A stretch of 64,000 nucleotides of DNA from Phycisphaerae bacterium (GTDB taxonomy: Bacteria; Planctomycetota; Phycisphaerae; Phycisphaerales; Phycisphaeraceae): positions 1 through 64,000 of the forward strand of contig JAUIGU010000005.1 in NCBI GenBank assembly GCA_030432595.1, in the 5' to 3' direction. Shown piece after piece: positions 42,812 through 51,359 of the stretch. A program made the translations under genes and the position numbers. Numbering within the stretch: position 1 is the stretch's first letter; every line of letters begins with the position of its first letter. Under the pieces are notes generated by a model. The model was not told the origin of the DNA and ran no database searches. It saw only the letters and a list, made by a program, of their open reading frames with translations.

Positions 42812-43141
42812 ATGCCCGCGATCTCCGACCTCACCCCCGGCAAGCCGGTCACCGTGACCGTCAAGTCCGCCCCGACCAACGCCGCGGCGACCAAGACCTT
42901 GGTCCGCCTGCTGTCCAAGGACCCCGCCACCGCCAAGCGGAATTCGAAGATCAAGCGGAACCGCTGGATCGACCCGAAGTTTTCGCCGCGCGGCGGCCGG
43001 TGGCGCGTCTGGGAAGGCCGCCAGCCCAAGGTCCGCACCGTGACCGGCCAGGCCGGCGAGTCCGCAACTTTCACCGCCGGCGTCCAGGAGCTCCGCGACC
43101 TCGCCTCGGTCGAGCGATTCGTCGAGGTCAAGGCCGGCTGA
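42812..43141 (+). CDS. Small basic hypothetical protein
   Basis: 109 aa from ATG 42812. It is rich in Lys and Arg in its first two thirds (KTLVRLLSKDPATAKRNSK, then IKRNRW and PRGGRWRVWEGRQPK) and ends in an acidic helix (VQELRDLASVERFVEVKA). The basic character suggests nucleic-acid or ribosome contact, but no domain was recognised. It lies 115 bases after nnrE and is followed by a strong intrinsic terminator, which supports real expression. Confidence 0.6.
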   Translation: MPAISDLTPGKPVTVTVKSAPTNAAATKTLVRLLSKDPATAKRNSKIKRNRWIDPKFSPRGGRWRVWEGRQPKVRTVTGQAGESATFTAGVQELRDLASVERFVEVKAG

Positions 43142-43174
43142 GTCGGCGTCCGACAACTTGCTGCAAGAAGTGGG

Positions 43175-43217
43175 CCCGTGGGAACTTGGAGGAAGGTTCC
43201 CACGGGTCTTTTTCTTT
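43175..43217 (+). terminator. Strong rho-independent terminator
   Basis: A perfect 11-bp stem CCCGTGGGAAC / GTTCCCACGGG with a 10-base loop, followed by TCTTTTTCTTT. It ends the nnrE/small basic protein transcript. Confidence 0.9.
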
Positions 43218-43496
43218 GCGCATTCGGCACCGCGTCTTCTCGGGCGCGAGCGCGTTCACTTGGCGGGTTTCCGGGCCGGACTCGTTTTCGCGGCTCTGCG
43301 AATCCAGGGATCAACCTACCCGCTTCCGCGAAATCACTTCGGGATTACCCGAACTGGCGGTACAATCGCGGCACTCGGCTCTGAGAGCGCCGGTTCACGG
43401 GCTCTCGCATCCATTGTTCCCTTTTTCGCCGAGTACACCGCCGGAACCATCGTCAGGGCGTTGTCCTGCGCGGCCTCCGGCTGGAGGACCGCGCTC
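43218..43496. other. Leader region of the aspartic-protease-like gene
   Basis: Together with the terminator this is a 355-base stretch with no gene. A possible -10 box TACAAT lies at 43369-43374 without a good -35 partner. A clear GGAGG at 43483-43487 serves the ATG at 43497. Nothing else was seen. Confidence 0.4.
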
Positions 43497-45758
43497 ATGC
43501 TCATGCACGCCGACTCGAAACAACCTCACCACCACGCCCACCACCGGCACAGCTTCATGTTCTACGTGACGCTCTCGGCGGTGGTCCTCGCCGCGATCGC
43601 CCTGTGCGTGTCGGTCGCGCTGGCCGAAGTTGACGACGTGCCGATCGGCGGGTTCCAGCCGTGGGTCGCTTTCACCCTCACCGACGAGTTCTCGACGGAG
43701 AACCAGGACGACCTGTTCTTCGTCGCCGACGTCGACAGCAGTTACATCGCCAACCGGGCGATCCCCAGCCCCGGCAGCCCGCGGTACGAGATCGGCCTGC
43801 TCGACTCGGGGGCGCAGGTCAGCCTGCTGCAGTGGCAGACCATGCTCGACTTCGACCTGCCCGGCCAGGGCTTCACCGGCACCGAGTTCATCCCCGCCGT
43901 CGGCGTGTCCGGCACCGAGTTCCTCCGCGTCGAGGACCCGCTGGGCATGTTCGCCGCCGGGCTCCAGCACGCCACCACCGGCACGCCGGGCCTGGGGGAC
44001 GAGGTCTTCGTCTCCGACACCACCACGCTGCGCGGCCTGAAGTCCAATGCGCCCGCGACCGCGCCCATCGATTCGCAACTGCCCAACGTCGTCGGGCTGC
44101 CGATGATGTCCACGCACACCACCGTCATCCGCAACTCGCAGCCGCAGTTCGTCACGCACCAGGACGAGTCGTTCCGCGCTCCGTCGGTCGAGTTTCTTCC
44201 GCTGGGCGCGGCGATCCCGGGCGACTTCACCCGCCGTGCGGCGCTGTCGCTGGACGTCAACGCCACTTTTGGCACCACCGAGCCGCTCTACGTCTTCAAC
44301 GTCAACAACGTGCTGTCCGGCCTGCCCCTGCACGAAGACCCGTCCACGCCCACCGCCGTCGGCGGCGCGTTCTTCACCGATCTGGAACTCACGAACAACG
44401 GCACGAACAAAACCGCCGAGGTCTTCTTCGACACCGGTGCGCAGGTCAGCGTGGTCAACGAGCTCGTCGCGGCGCAGCTCGGGTTCGACGTGGTCAACGA
44501 CGACCCCGAGTTCACCGTCCCGATCCTCGGCGTGGGCGGCACCATCACCGAGATCCCCGGCTTCACCGTCGACCAGCTCGTGCTGCCCGCGGTCGGCGGC
44601 AACTTCGTCGCGAATGATGTGCCGTTCATCGTCCTCACCGAGATCCCCAACCCCACGGGAACCGGCATCCTCGACGGCATCCTGGGCACGAACGTCTTCT
44701 GGGACCGCGACCTGGTGATCGACCCGGACGGCAGCCGGCTGTGGATCAGTGACCCGGTGTACACGACGCTGACTTCGACCGGTTCCCACATCGATTGGCA
44801 GGAACCGGCAACCTGGAATCAGAATGCGATCCCGACGGCCACGACGTTGGTGAACGTACACGGCGATTCTTCGGGATCGCCCGACGGCGTCGGGATTGGT
44901 GGTGTACTCGCGCGGACGGCGGGTGTTGATATTCGAACGGTCTCGGGCTCGGCAGATACATATCTAGCGATTGGTTCGGGGGAGCGGCTTGACGTCTACA
45001 ACAACATTGATATTGGGGCGCAAGGTCTTCTGGTTCTATGGGACCAAGTTAAGGTCAATGCCGGTCGTGTCGAAGTTGAAGCTGGCGGGCAGATTATCCT
45101 CGCGCGGGTTCCGACATCGGGTATCGAAGTTGAAGCCGACGTTCGCAACGCCGGTGTGATCGAAGCCGGGTTTACAATCAATGGCGACTACGATCAGACG
45201 TCCGAGGGCACACTGAGGTTTTACAAAGGCGATGTTTCGTGGGCGCCATTGGCCGACGTTGATGAGCCGTTGCAAGTCACGGGTTCAGCATTGCTTGATG
45301 GTGTCTTGTTGATGCCTGTGAATACGAGTCGAACGATCCTGGGCGTCGAAACGACGATTCTGACGGCCGATTCAATTGCCGGCGTGTTCAGTGAGGTGAT
45401 GAATATTCCGGCTGGCATTTACGCAAACGCGATCACCTATTCCGATACCGAAGTGCTTTCAACAATTGCCCTCCTCGGCGACGCCAACCTCTCCGGGCAG
45501 ATCGAGCAGGGCGACCTCGACGCGGTCTTGCAGAACTGGGGGCAGAGCAACTTCGACGGCGACGATGTGTTCGTGTCCTGGGTCACCGGTGACCTCAACG
45601 GCAACGGGCAGGTCGAGCAGGGTGACCTGGACGCGGTCCTGCAGAACTGGGGAGACGCGGCCGCGCCCGACCTGCGCGGGTTCGTCGTGCCCGAGCCGAC
45701 GGCGGCGTTGGTGTGTTTAGTGTTCTTAGCCGGCCGCCGTTCACGACGGTGCGATTGA
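43497..45758 (+). CDS. Two-lobed retropepsin-like protein with dockerin-like pair and PEP-CTERM anchor
   Basis: 753 aa from ATG 43497 with GGAGG 9 bases upstream. A His-rich N terminus precedes a hydrophobic signal segment (FYVTLSAVVLAAIALCVSVALA). Two aspartic-protease active-site motifs occur in one chain: LLDSGAQVSLL near residue 103 and FFDTGAQVSVV near residue 310. Each is followed by a hydrophobic-Gly block (GLPMMST and GILGTNVFW). Beta-repeat sequence follows, then GDANLSGQIEQGDLDAVL, GDLNGNGQVEQGDLDAVL, and VPEP + helix + RRSRR. It is probably a secreted, exosortase-processed aspartyl protease. Activity and substrate are not shown. Confidence 0.75.
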   Translation: MLMHADSKQPHHHAHHRHSFMFYVTLSAVVLAAIALCVSVALAEVDDVPIGGFQPWVAFTLTDEFSTENQDDLFFVADVDSSYIANRAIPSPGSPRYEIGLLDSGAQVSLLQWQTMLDFDLPGQGFTGTEFIPAVGVSGTEFLRVEDPLGMFAAGLQHATTGTPGLGDEVFVSDTTTLRGLKSNAPATAPIDSQLPNVVGLPMMSTHTTVIRNSQPQFVTHQDESFRAPSVEFLPLGAAIPGDFTRRAALSLDVNATFGTTEPLYVFNVNNVLSGLPLHEDPSTPTAVGGAFFTDLELTNNGTNKTAEVFFDTGAQVSVVNELVAAQLGFDVVNDDPEFTVPILGVGGTITEIPGFTVDQLVLPAVGGNFVANDVPFIVLTEIPNPTGTGILDGILGTNVFWDRDLVIDPDGSRLWISDPVYTTLTSTGSHIDWQEPATWNQNAIPTATTLVNVHGDSSGSPDGVGIGGVLARTAGVDIRTVSGSADTYLAIGSGERLDVYNNIDIGAQGLLVLWDQVKVNAGRVEVEAGGQIILARVPTSGIEVEADVRNAGVIEAGFTINGDYDQTSEGTLRFYKGDVSWAPLADVDEPLQVTGSALLDGVLLMPVNTSRTILGVETTILTADSIAGVFSEVMNIPAGIYANAITYSDTEVLSTIALLGDANLSGQIEQGDLDAVLQNWGQSNFDGDDVFVSWVTGDLNGNGQVEQGDLDAVLQNWGDAAAPDLRGFVVPEPTAALVCLVFLAGRRSRRCD

Positions 45759-45762
45759 TCTC

Positions 45763-45849
45763 CCTGTTTAGCGGGCGACGCACAGCGTCCCACGCCGGTC
45801 ATCGCTAACCGCCGGATCGCGGGACGCTGCGCGTCGCCCGCTAAACAGG
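45763..45849. repeat. 29-bp near-perfect inverted repeat with 29-bp spacer
   Basis: The left arm 45763-45791 (CCTGTTTAGCGGGCGACGCA, then CAGCGTCCC) and the right arm 45821-45849 are inverse copies with 28 of 29 matches. The element begins 5 bases after the PEP-CTERM gene's stop and ends 121 bases before clpP. No T-tract follows. It could end transcription, stabilise the mRNA, or be a small palindromic repeat element. Confidence 0.75.
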
Positions 45850-45970
45850 ATCCCGACTTCATCAGGTGTTTCGTGGTGTTGCCCCGACTTTGGTCGGGCG
45901 CTTGGGCTATGATCGCGCCCGACACGGATGTTCCCGCACGGACGTACATGAGGCCTCCAAGGACCCGCCG

Positions 45971-46672
45971 ATGAACCCGACCGACGTTGCCAGCCTGATC
46001 CCCTCGCTCACCCCCGGCGTCAACGCGATGACCCCCGGAACCTCCGGGATCGACCCGCGCCTCGACCCCGCCCGCCCGCTGAGCGCCCCGCCCCAGATGC
46101 AGCGCTACCGCGAGATGACCATCGACGAGCTGCTGCTCGAGAACCGCGTCATCTTCCTGGTCGGCGAGATCCACCACGGCACGGCGATGGGCGTGGTCAT
46201 GCGGCTGCTGCACCTGGCCAACACCAAGCCCGGCCAGGACATCAACCTCTACATCAACTCGCCCGGCGGCAGCGTCGACGACACGCTCGCCATGATCGAC
46301 ACGATGAACTTCCTGCCCTGCGACGTCGCGACGTACTGCATCGGCAAGGCGATGTCGGGCGGGGCGCTCACGCTCGCGGCCGGCGCCAAGGGCAAGCGCT
46401 ACTGCCTGCCGCACGCCAAAGTGATGATCCACCAGCCCTACGGCGGGATCTACGGCCAGACGACAGACGTACAGATCCAGGCCGAGGAGATCCTCAAGAC
46501 CAAGGACGAGCTGAACAAGATGCTCGCGGACTTCACCGGCCAGCCGGTCGAGAAGGTCGCGGAGGACTCCGAGCGCGACAAGTTCTTCTCGGCGCAGGAA
46601 GCGAAGGACTACGGGCTGGTGGACGAGGTCATCGTGCAGCAGACCCCGAGCGAATCCAAGCCGCCGGCGTGA
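45971..46672 (+). CDS. clpP: ATP-dependent Clp protease proteolytic subunit
   Basis: 233 aa from ATG 45971. The catalytic triad is in place: Ser in GKAMSGGALTLAAG (family GQAASMGA), His in VMIHQPYGG, and Asp in SERDKFFSAQEAKDYGLVDE. INLYINSPGGSV is the oxyanion-side block. An extra approximately 35-residue Pro-rich N terminus precedes the core. The replacement of GQAAS by GKAMS marks it as a diverged paralogue group of the kind found where bacteria carry several clpP genes. It forms the cytoplasmic proteolytic barrel with ClpX or ClpA. No Clp ATPase is adjacent. Confidence 0.9.
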   Translation: MNPTDVASLIPSLTPGVNAMTPGTSGIDPRLDPARPLSAPPQMQRYREMTIDELLLENRVIFLVGEIHHGTAMGVVMRLLHLANTKPGQDINLYINSPGGSVDDTLAMIDTMNFLPCDVATYCIGKAMSGGALTLAAGAKGKRYCLPHAKVMIHQPYGGIYGQTTDVQIQAEEILKTKDELNKMLADFTGQPVEKVAEDSERDKFFSAQEAKDYGLVDEVIVQQTPSESKPPA

Positions 46673-46724
46673 GAATCGACAAAAGAATCGGTGTTTTTCA
46701 AGCGCTCGGACTGGTCGCTTAGAG

Positions 46725-46816
46725 CGCATCGCGAAATGATTGCCTTTTAGCTGCGACGCGTCGCAGTCTTATTGTCAATCATCGGTGACACCTGCGACGC
46801 GGTGCGTCGCAGCTAA
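46725..46816. repeat. Dispersed palindromic repeat, copy A
   Basis: Located between the convergent clpP and CYTH genes. It contains TTAGCTGCGACGC near the start and the inverse GCGTCGCAGCTAA at the end, with GTCAATCATCGGTG between. The last 43 bases match copy B (58431-58527) with only two differences. Confidence 0.8.
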
Positions 46817-46869
46817 GCGCGACAGACAGTGATGCAAAATGCGTAAGCGACCCGTCCCGATCGGAGTGA

Positions 46870-47460
46870 TCACGCGCTGACGCGCAGCGGTTCGTCGTCG
46901 GGGAAGCGGATGACCTGCGTGTCGTTGCCTTCTTTGCGCAGGTGGTCCTGCAGCATGGCGATGTAGCTGGCTTTGATGATCGGCACGTCGGACAGGCCGA
47001 GCTTGTCGCGGACGGCGAGGACGGCCGGCTCGTCGGGGCCTTCGATCTCGATGAAGTCTCCGAGGTAGGGCAGCGTGTCCAGCTCGACGCGGCAGCCGTC
47101 CAAGACGAAGCGCTCGCGGCGCTTCTCGAAGCTGATCACCGGGTGGTAGCCCAGGGCGGCGAGCAGCGCCGCGGCGTGGTCGGCGTTGTCGACGACGGCT
47201 TCGGTCTCGGCGCGGCTCTTGAGCTTGCCGTGGGCGCGCGGGCCCTTGTGGGTGAGGTACGTCCGCTTGGCGCCGTCGTCGTGTTGCTCGACGCGGATGC
47301 GCAGCCCCTGGTCGGAGGTCTTGAGTTCGCCGTCGTGGTTGTCGTAGAAGGTGTTGACTTCCCGGAACCGCGCGGCCGGCTGGGCGGCGAGCGACCCCAG
47401 CCGCGCAATCATCGCGGCCCGATCGTTCAGGCGCATCTTCGCTTCGATTTCAATGGCCAT
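46870..47460 (-). CDS. CYTH domain protein (class IV adenylate cyclase/triphosphatase fold)
   Basis: 196 aa from ATG 47460 (MAIEIEAK). The EIEAKMRL start is the ExExK metal-triphosphate motif of the CYTH superfamily. TFYDN, LRIRVEQ, YLTHKGP, RAETEAVV, RERFVLDGCRVELDTLP and GDFIEIEGP supply alternating charged strands of the tunnel fold. Such proteins include CyaB-type adenylate cyclases, thiamine triphosphatases and inorganic triphosphatases. Which reaction applies cannot be told. Convergent with clpP, with copy A of the palindromic repeat between them. Confidence 0.85.
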   Translation of the reverse strand: MAIEIEAKMRLNDRAAMIARLGSLAAQPAARFREVNTFYDNHDGELKTSDQGLRIRVEQHDDGAKRTYLTHKGPRAHGKLKSRAETEAVVDNADHAAALLAALGYHPVISFEKRRERFVLDGCRVELDTLPYLGDFIEIEGPDEPAVLAVRDKLGLSDVPIIKASYIAMLQDHLRKEGNDTQVIRFPDDEPLRVSA

Positions 47461-47531
47461 GGTGGGTACTGCTTGGGGGGACAATCAATCGGCCGAAAGT
47501 TGCGGGCGACCGTCGGCACGCGCGACCGAGT

Positions 47532-48254
47532 TTAGAGCCCCGCAAGGCGTACGTCTTGCGCGAACCTCGTAGCCGTATCGGGTGTTGGCTCGCCGGGCTT
47601 TCCTATTTTGACATGGGTGGGGGATTTGCGGCGGTCGGGTGCGTCGAAGTCCGAGTCGGCGTGGCGGTCGTGACTGAAGACTGCCCGCTGGATCGCGCCC
47701 AGACGCCGGTGGACGGATTGCCGACGGCGGGCGGGCAGGCCCGCGGCGTACTGCCGGCCGTGGTGGTAGAGCGTGCCCGAGGCGACCAGCAGGGTCAGCG
47801 GCGTAGGCAATTTCGCGGAACGCGCGATGCGCCAGAGCAGCCAGCGGTCGCGCCAGCCCAGGTCGAACCGGCCGGCGTACCGGAGGAACGCGCTGCGCGG
47901 CGCGAGCGCGTCGGGCCCGGCCCGGAACCGGCGGTGCAGCGAGACGCCCGCGGCGATGGCCGCCGCCAGCCCCAGGCCCGCGACGATTACGCCCCACGGC
48001 GTGTCGCCGCCCTGGACCGCGTGCCGGCTGATCTCCGACAGCGATGCCTTGGTCAGACGCCCCGAGTCGGCGGGCGGGACGAAGTCGGCGTCGGTGTCGC
48101 CGCGTTGCTCGGCGGTGATCTGCTCGGCCGTGCGCGGCTCGACCAGTTCGCGCTGCGCGAACGCTGAGCCAACCATGGAAGACGACAGCAACAGCGTCCC
48201 GGCCACGAAGACCCCCGCCGTGTGCCGAGCCGTGCGCGACCATCGAGCGCTCAT
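47532..48254 (-). CDS. Hypothetical exported/membrane protein
   Basis: 240 aa from ATG 48254, which overlaps the stop of the upstream HEAT-repeat gene (ATGA). It has a signal peptide (AGVFVAGTLLLSSSMVGSAFA, cleavage near residue 33), an acidic spacer with EQITAEQRGDTDADF, a single transmembrane helix (WGVIVAGLGLAAAIAAGVSL) and a basic C-terminal region. No family was recognised. Coupling to the HEAT-repeat gene suggests the two work together. Confidence 0.6.
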   Translation of the reverse strand: MSARWSRTARHTAGVFVAGTLLLSSSMVGSAFAQRELVEPRTAEQITAEQRGDTDADFVPPADSGRLTKASLSEISRHAVQGGDTPWGVIVAGLGLAAAIAAGVSLHRRFRAGPDALAPRSAFLRYAGRFDLGWRDRWLLWRIARSAKLPTPLTLLVASGTLYHHGRQYAAGLPARRRQSVHRRLGAIQRAVFSHDRHADSDFDAPDRRKSPTHVKIGKPGEPTPDTATRFAQDVRLAGL

Positions 48255-50200
48255 GCCGCGGCCCCCTGGTCGTCGTCGGCGCGGCCGTAGAGTTCGGCGA
48301 GCAACTCGTGGACGGTGGCGGCCTGTTCGTCGATCTCGTCGGGGTGGAGGCCGCGCGAGGGCGGGGGCGGTGTCGAAGCGGGGATCGTGTTTTGCGCCGC
48401 GTGTGCGTCCGGGGTGTCGGATTGTTGTTGCCGGTCGAGCAGCCCGGCGATCCGTGCCAGCCACAGGGCCGAGCGGCGGTGTTCGGGGCGGTCGTCGCGC
48501 AGCATTTCGCTGAGGGCGCGGAGGCCGGCGGTGTAGTCGTCGGAGAACAGGGCCCGGATCGCGTTGGCGCGCGGGCGCGGGGCGTGGTCGTCGGCCCACG
48601 CGGCGAAGGACACCGGCGCGGCGTCGTCGGCCCGCAGTTGGGCGAGGGCTTCGATCGCGTTGGCGCGGACCCGGGCGTCGGCGTGCTCGGTCAGTTCACC
48701 GAGCCGGGCCGCGCCGGCGGGGTCGTCGCAGTCGGCCAGCGCCGTGGCGGCGCTCGCCACGGTCCGGGCGTCGTCGTGCGAGGTCAGGGCCAGCGTCGCC
48801 GCCACGAACGGCCCGGGGCAGCCGAGCATAGAGACGAAGCGCAGGGCCCGGGCGGGGTCGGCGGGTTGGGACTGCTGTGTCGCCGCCGAATCGACGGCCA
48901 GCCGCGCCGCCAGCCGGGCGTCGAACCCAGGGTCCAGCTTGCGCAGGGCCCGCAGCGCCGCGCCCAGGACCGAAGGCGGCTGGCGCTTGGGCGACGCCCA
49001 CAGTTTGTCGAAGAGGGCGGGTCCGAGCCGCACGCCCGCCGCCGCCCGCACCGACGCGTGGGCCGATCCGGCCAAACCCGCGTGGTCGCCCGGTCGGCCG
49101 GCTCGAACCGACGCCCGATCCAACGCCCGCGCTGCCAGCCGGGCGACGGACGCGTCGGCGTCGTGGGCGAACGCGACGAATAGTTGCCGGCGCGCCGCGG
49201 CCACGTCTGTGTCGAGGGTTTGGTCAAACATCGCGTCGGCGGCGCGCACCGCCGCCAGCCGCGTGCCCCGGTCCGAGGCGTCGCGCAGCGTGTCGAGCAT
49301 CTGCACGAGCCGGCCCGGCTTGATCGGCAGCGCCGACCACAACGCCGGCAGCCACCGCCGCGCCTCCGGCGCCAACGCGGCGCTGTGCGGCGGCAGCGGG
49401 AGAAGCGCTTCGTGTTCGGTCATGTGTTGCAACGCGTTGGCCACGCCTGGCTCGTCGATCACGTGCGCGTGCGTCAAGAGGTCGGACAGTCCGTCTCGCG
49501 CCGCCGCTTTGTTGAGCCCCGCGGCGGCGGAGCGTGCCAAGGCCGGCCACGCGCACAACGGAAGCAACGCGCGCCGCACCCAGGGCGCGTCCGCGTTCTC
49601 GATCATTGGCCGAAGCGTGCGGACCGCCGCGTGCTCTTGGTCGCGCAGCGCTGCGAACGCCCTGGGCATCGGGTGGGGCAGCAGCCGGAGAAACACCTCG
49701 AGGATGCCCGGATGCCGGTGCCGGTCGTACGCCGCCACGGCTTCGTCGATGGCCTGGCAAAGCGACGCCAGGTCGGCGGCCTCCAATTCGTCTTCTTGCG
49801 CCAGTTCGACCAACACGGCGGCGGCACGGTCGGGCTGGCCGTCGTCGCCGTGGCGGATCAGCCCGGTCAGCAGGTACGCCAGCCGGGTCAGCCGACACGC
49901 CCGCACCAACTCGAGCGCGTGGTCGCACCCTTGGCCGTGGCCCCGGTCCAGCAGTGTCCGGATCGCCCCGTCCAGGTCGCGCTCACCCGCCAGGATCAGC
50001 CCCGACCGCTGGGCCGGGTCGTCGAGGTCGGCCCACTCCACCGCCGCGGTCAGGCCCTTGAGATTCCCGCGTTTGAGAATCACACCGATCAACTCGGCCC
50101 GCTCGTCCGCCTTGGCGGTCGGCAGGGCGGCGGCCAGGGCGGCGTCCACCGTCGGGTCGGGGTCGGCCCGGAGCTGTGCGTGCGTGTCGGTGGCGGCCAT
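48251..50200 (-). CDS. HEAT-repeat protein
   Basis: 649 aa from ATG 50200. It is Ala-rich and almost entirely alpha-helical, with repeated paired helices of HEAT/PBS-lyase type, for example ALVVAAATALADCDDPAGAARL-like units near residues 505-590 (ADARVRANAIEALAQL, RPRANAIRALFSDDYTAGL, RPEHRRSALWLARI). There is no signal peptide, so it is likely a cytoplasmic scaffold. The last 50 residues are disordered, then a helix. No catalytic motif was seen. It precedes and overlaps the exported hypothetical protein. Confidence 0.7.
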   Translation of the reverse strand: MAATDTHAQLRADPDPTVDAALAAALPTAKADERAELIGVILKRGNLKGLTAAVEWADLDDPAQRSGLILAGERDLDGAIRTLLDRGHGQGCDHALELVRACRLTRLAYLLTGLIRHGDDGQPDRAAAVLVELAQEDELEAADLASLCQAIDEAVAAYDRHRHPGILEVFLRLLPHPMPRAFAALRDQEHAAVRTLRPMIENADAPWVRRALLPLCAWPALARSAAAGLNKAAARDGLSDLLTHAHVIDEPGVANALQHMTEHEALLPLPPHSAALAPEARRWLPALWSALPIKPGRLVQMLDTLRDASDRGTRLAAVRAADAMFDQTLDTDVAAARRQLFVAFAHDADASVARLAARALDRASVRAGRPGDHAGLAGSAHASVRAAAGVRLGPALFDKLWASPKRQPPSVLGAALRALRKLDPGFDARLAARLAVDSAATQQSQPADPARALRFVSMLGCPGPFVAATLALTSHDDARTVASAATALADCDDPAGAARLGELTEHADARVRANAIEALAQLRADDAAPVSFAAWADDHAPRPRANAIRALFSDDYTAGLRALSEMLRDDRPEHRRSALWLARIAGLLDRQQQSDTPDAHAAQNTIPASTPPPPSRGLHPDEIDEQAATVHELLAELYGRADDDQGAAA

Positions 50201-50455
50201 GGTTATGCGGATATCGGTCCGCCTGCGCTCGGCGCTGCACCGCACGGCCTTGGGACTTCAAGGCACTTCCCGCGGGCCGTATCGGGACATCCACGATGCC
50301 TCGACAAAAACCCAAGAAAATGGTTCAAAAGGGGTTCACATTCCGTCAACCCGTGACTATCATCCCGCTCCAACGATCAGGTTGATCCACCGCCGCTCCT
50401 CCCCCCTGGCGGCGGTTCAACCCCTTGCAAACCCCCAACAAGGACGTTGCCTACC

Positions 50456-51001
50456 ATGAGCGTGAGTTCTAAAGCTTCACAATTGCAGATGTTGCGGATG
50501 ATGCTGTACCGGCGTCCGCTTCACCCCGAGCTCTTCAAGTTCGAGACCCGCCGCAGCGTCCGCCACGGCGAGTACGAGGCCGAGCTCTGGTTGACGCGCG
50601 GCGGACACGTCGTGCGCTTCCAGGTCCCCGGCCAGTCGCTCACCGAGGTCGTCATCGAGTCCGGCGAGCACCTGCCCGAGACCGGCCTGGTCCACGCCCT
50701 GCCCGCGTTCGGCGAGAAGGAATACGAGATGCCCGCCGAGGGCCGGCTCGGGTTCTTCACCACCATCCAGACCGAGACGCTCACCGACAACCTCTACCAA
50801 TCGACCTACCGCGAGATGGTCGACTTCGCCAAGGAGACCGGCTCGCTGACGCTGTCCTACAACGACCCCGACGGCGGGCCGTGCCTCTCGCTCATCGACG
50901 CCCAGAAGTACAAGCGCGAGTACCACATCCAGAGCTACCACCTCCAGTCCGCCACCGGCCTGGTGCTCCGCACGCAGTCGATCTTCGAGATGACCGGCTG
51001 A
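50456..51001 (+). CDS. DUF2617-like protein
   Basis: 181 aa from ATG 50456 with AAGGA upstream. The pattern MLYRRPLHPELFKFETRR, LTRGGHVVRFQ, LTEVVIESGEHLPE and ending RTQSIFEMTG resembles the uncharacterised DUF2617 family found in planctomycetes and some actinobacteria. It is mixed alpha/beta, with no signal peptide or membrane segment. A hairpin and T-rich run follow. The family assignment is from memory of its N-terminal pattern and no function is known. Confidence 0.6.
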   Translation: MSVSSKASQLQMLRMMLYRRPLHPELFKFETRRSVRHGEYEAELWLTRGGHVVRFQVPGQSLTEVVIESGEHLPETGLVHALPAFGEKEYEMPAEGRLGFFTTIQTETLTDNLYQSTYREMVDFAKETGSLTLSYNDPDGGPCLSLIDAQKYKREYHIQSYHLQSATGLVLRTQSIFEMTG

Positions 51002-51032
51002 CCGCCGGCTGAACCACGACATCCCAATACCA

Positions 51033-51068
51033 CACGCGCGCCGTCCACCCCGGGCGGCGTGTTGTTTT
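51033..51068 (+). terminator. Probable terminator of the DUF2617-like gene
   Basis: An imperfect GC-rich stem (ACACGCGCGCCG / CGGCGTGT with a bulge) 32 bases past the stop, followed by TGTTTTTG. Confidence 0.55.
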
Positions 51069-51179
51069 TGGGTCCGGGGTTCGTTCAACCCCCGTGGACG
51101 AACGGCGGAACACCTCGCTAGCATGCCGCGGAAGGCCTGTCTGCTTTCCCGTCTCATCTCTATCGAAGGAGCCGCAACC

Positions 51180-51317
51180 ATGCTGAAGAACCTCTCCATG
51201 CTCGCCCTGTTGTCCGTGTTTATGCTGAGCATCACCGCCTGCAACACGATCGAAGGCGCCGCCCAGGGTGGCAAGGAAGACATCGAAGCGGTCGGCGACG
51301 CCATCGACGGCGAATGA
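51180..51317 (+). CDS. Entericidin A/B family small lipoprotein
   Basis: 45 aa from ATG 51180 with AAGGAG upstream. The N-terminal helix LSMLALLSVFMLSITAC ends in a lipobox Cys. The mature part CNTIEGAAQGGKEDIEAVGD, ending in AID, matches the entericidin pattern (C-N-T-x-x-G-x-G-x-D-x-x-x-x-G). Entericidins are small membrane lipoproteins; in E. coli EcnA/EcnB form an antidote/bacteriolysis pair. Planctomycete homologues have no tested role. The following gene also carries a short lipoprotein signal. Confidence 0.82.
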   Translation: MLKNLSMLALLSVFMLSITACNTIEGAAQGGKEDIEAVGDAIDGE

Positions 51318-51359
51318 CGACCCGGCGTCACGCCCCGCGCGACGCCGCCTGAAAACTCG

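Noticed and set aside
43158-43496. N-terminal extension of the aspartic-protease-like protein
   Set aside because: The frame is open from 43158 but begins inside the region of the upstream terminator; the GGAGG-preceded ATG at 43497 directly fronts the signal segment.
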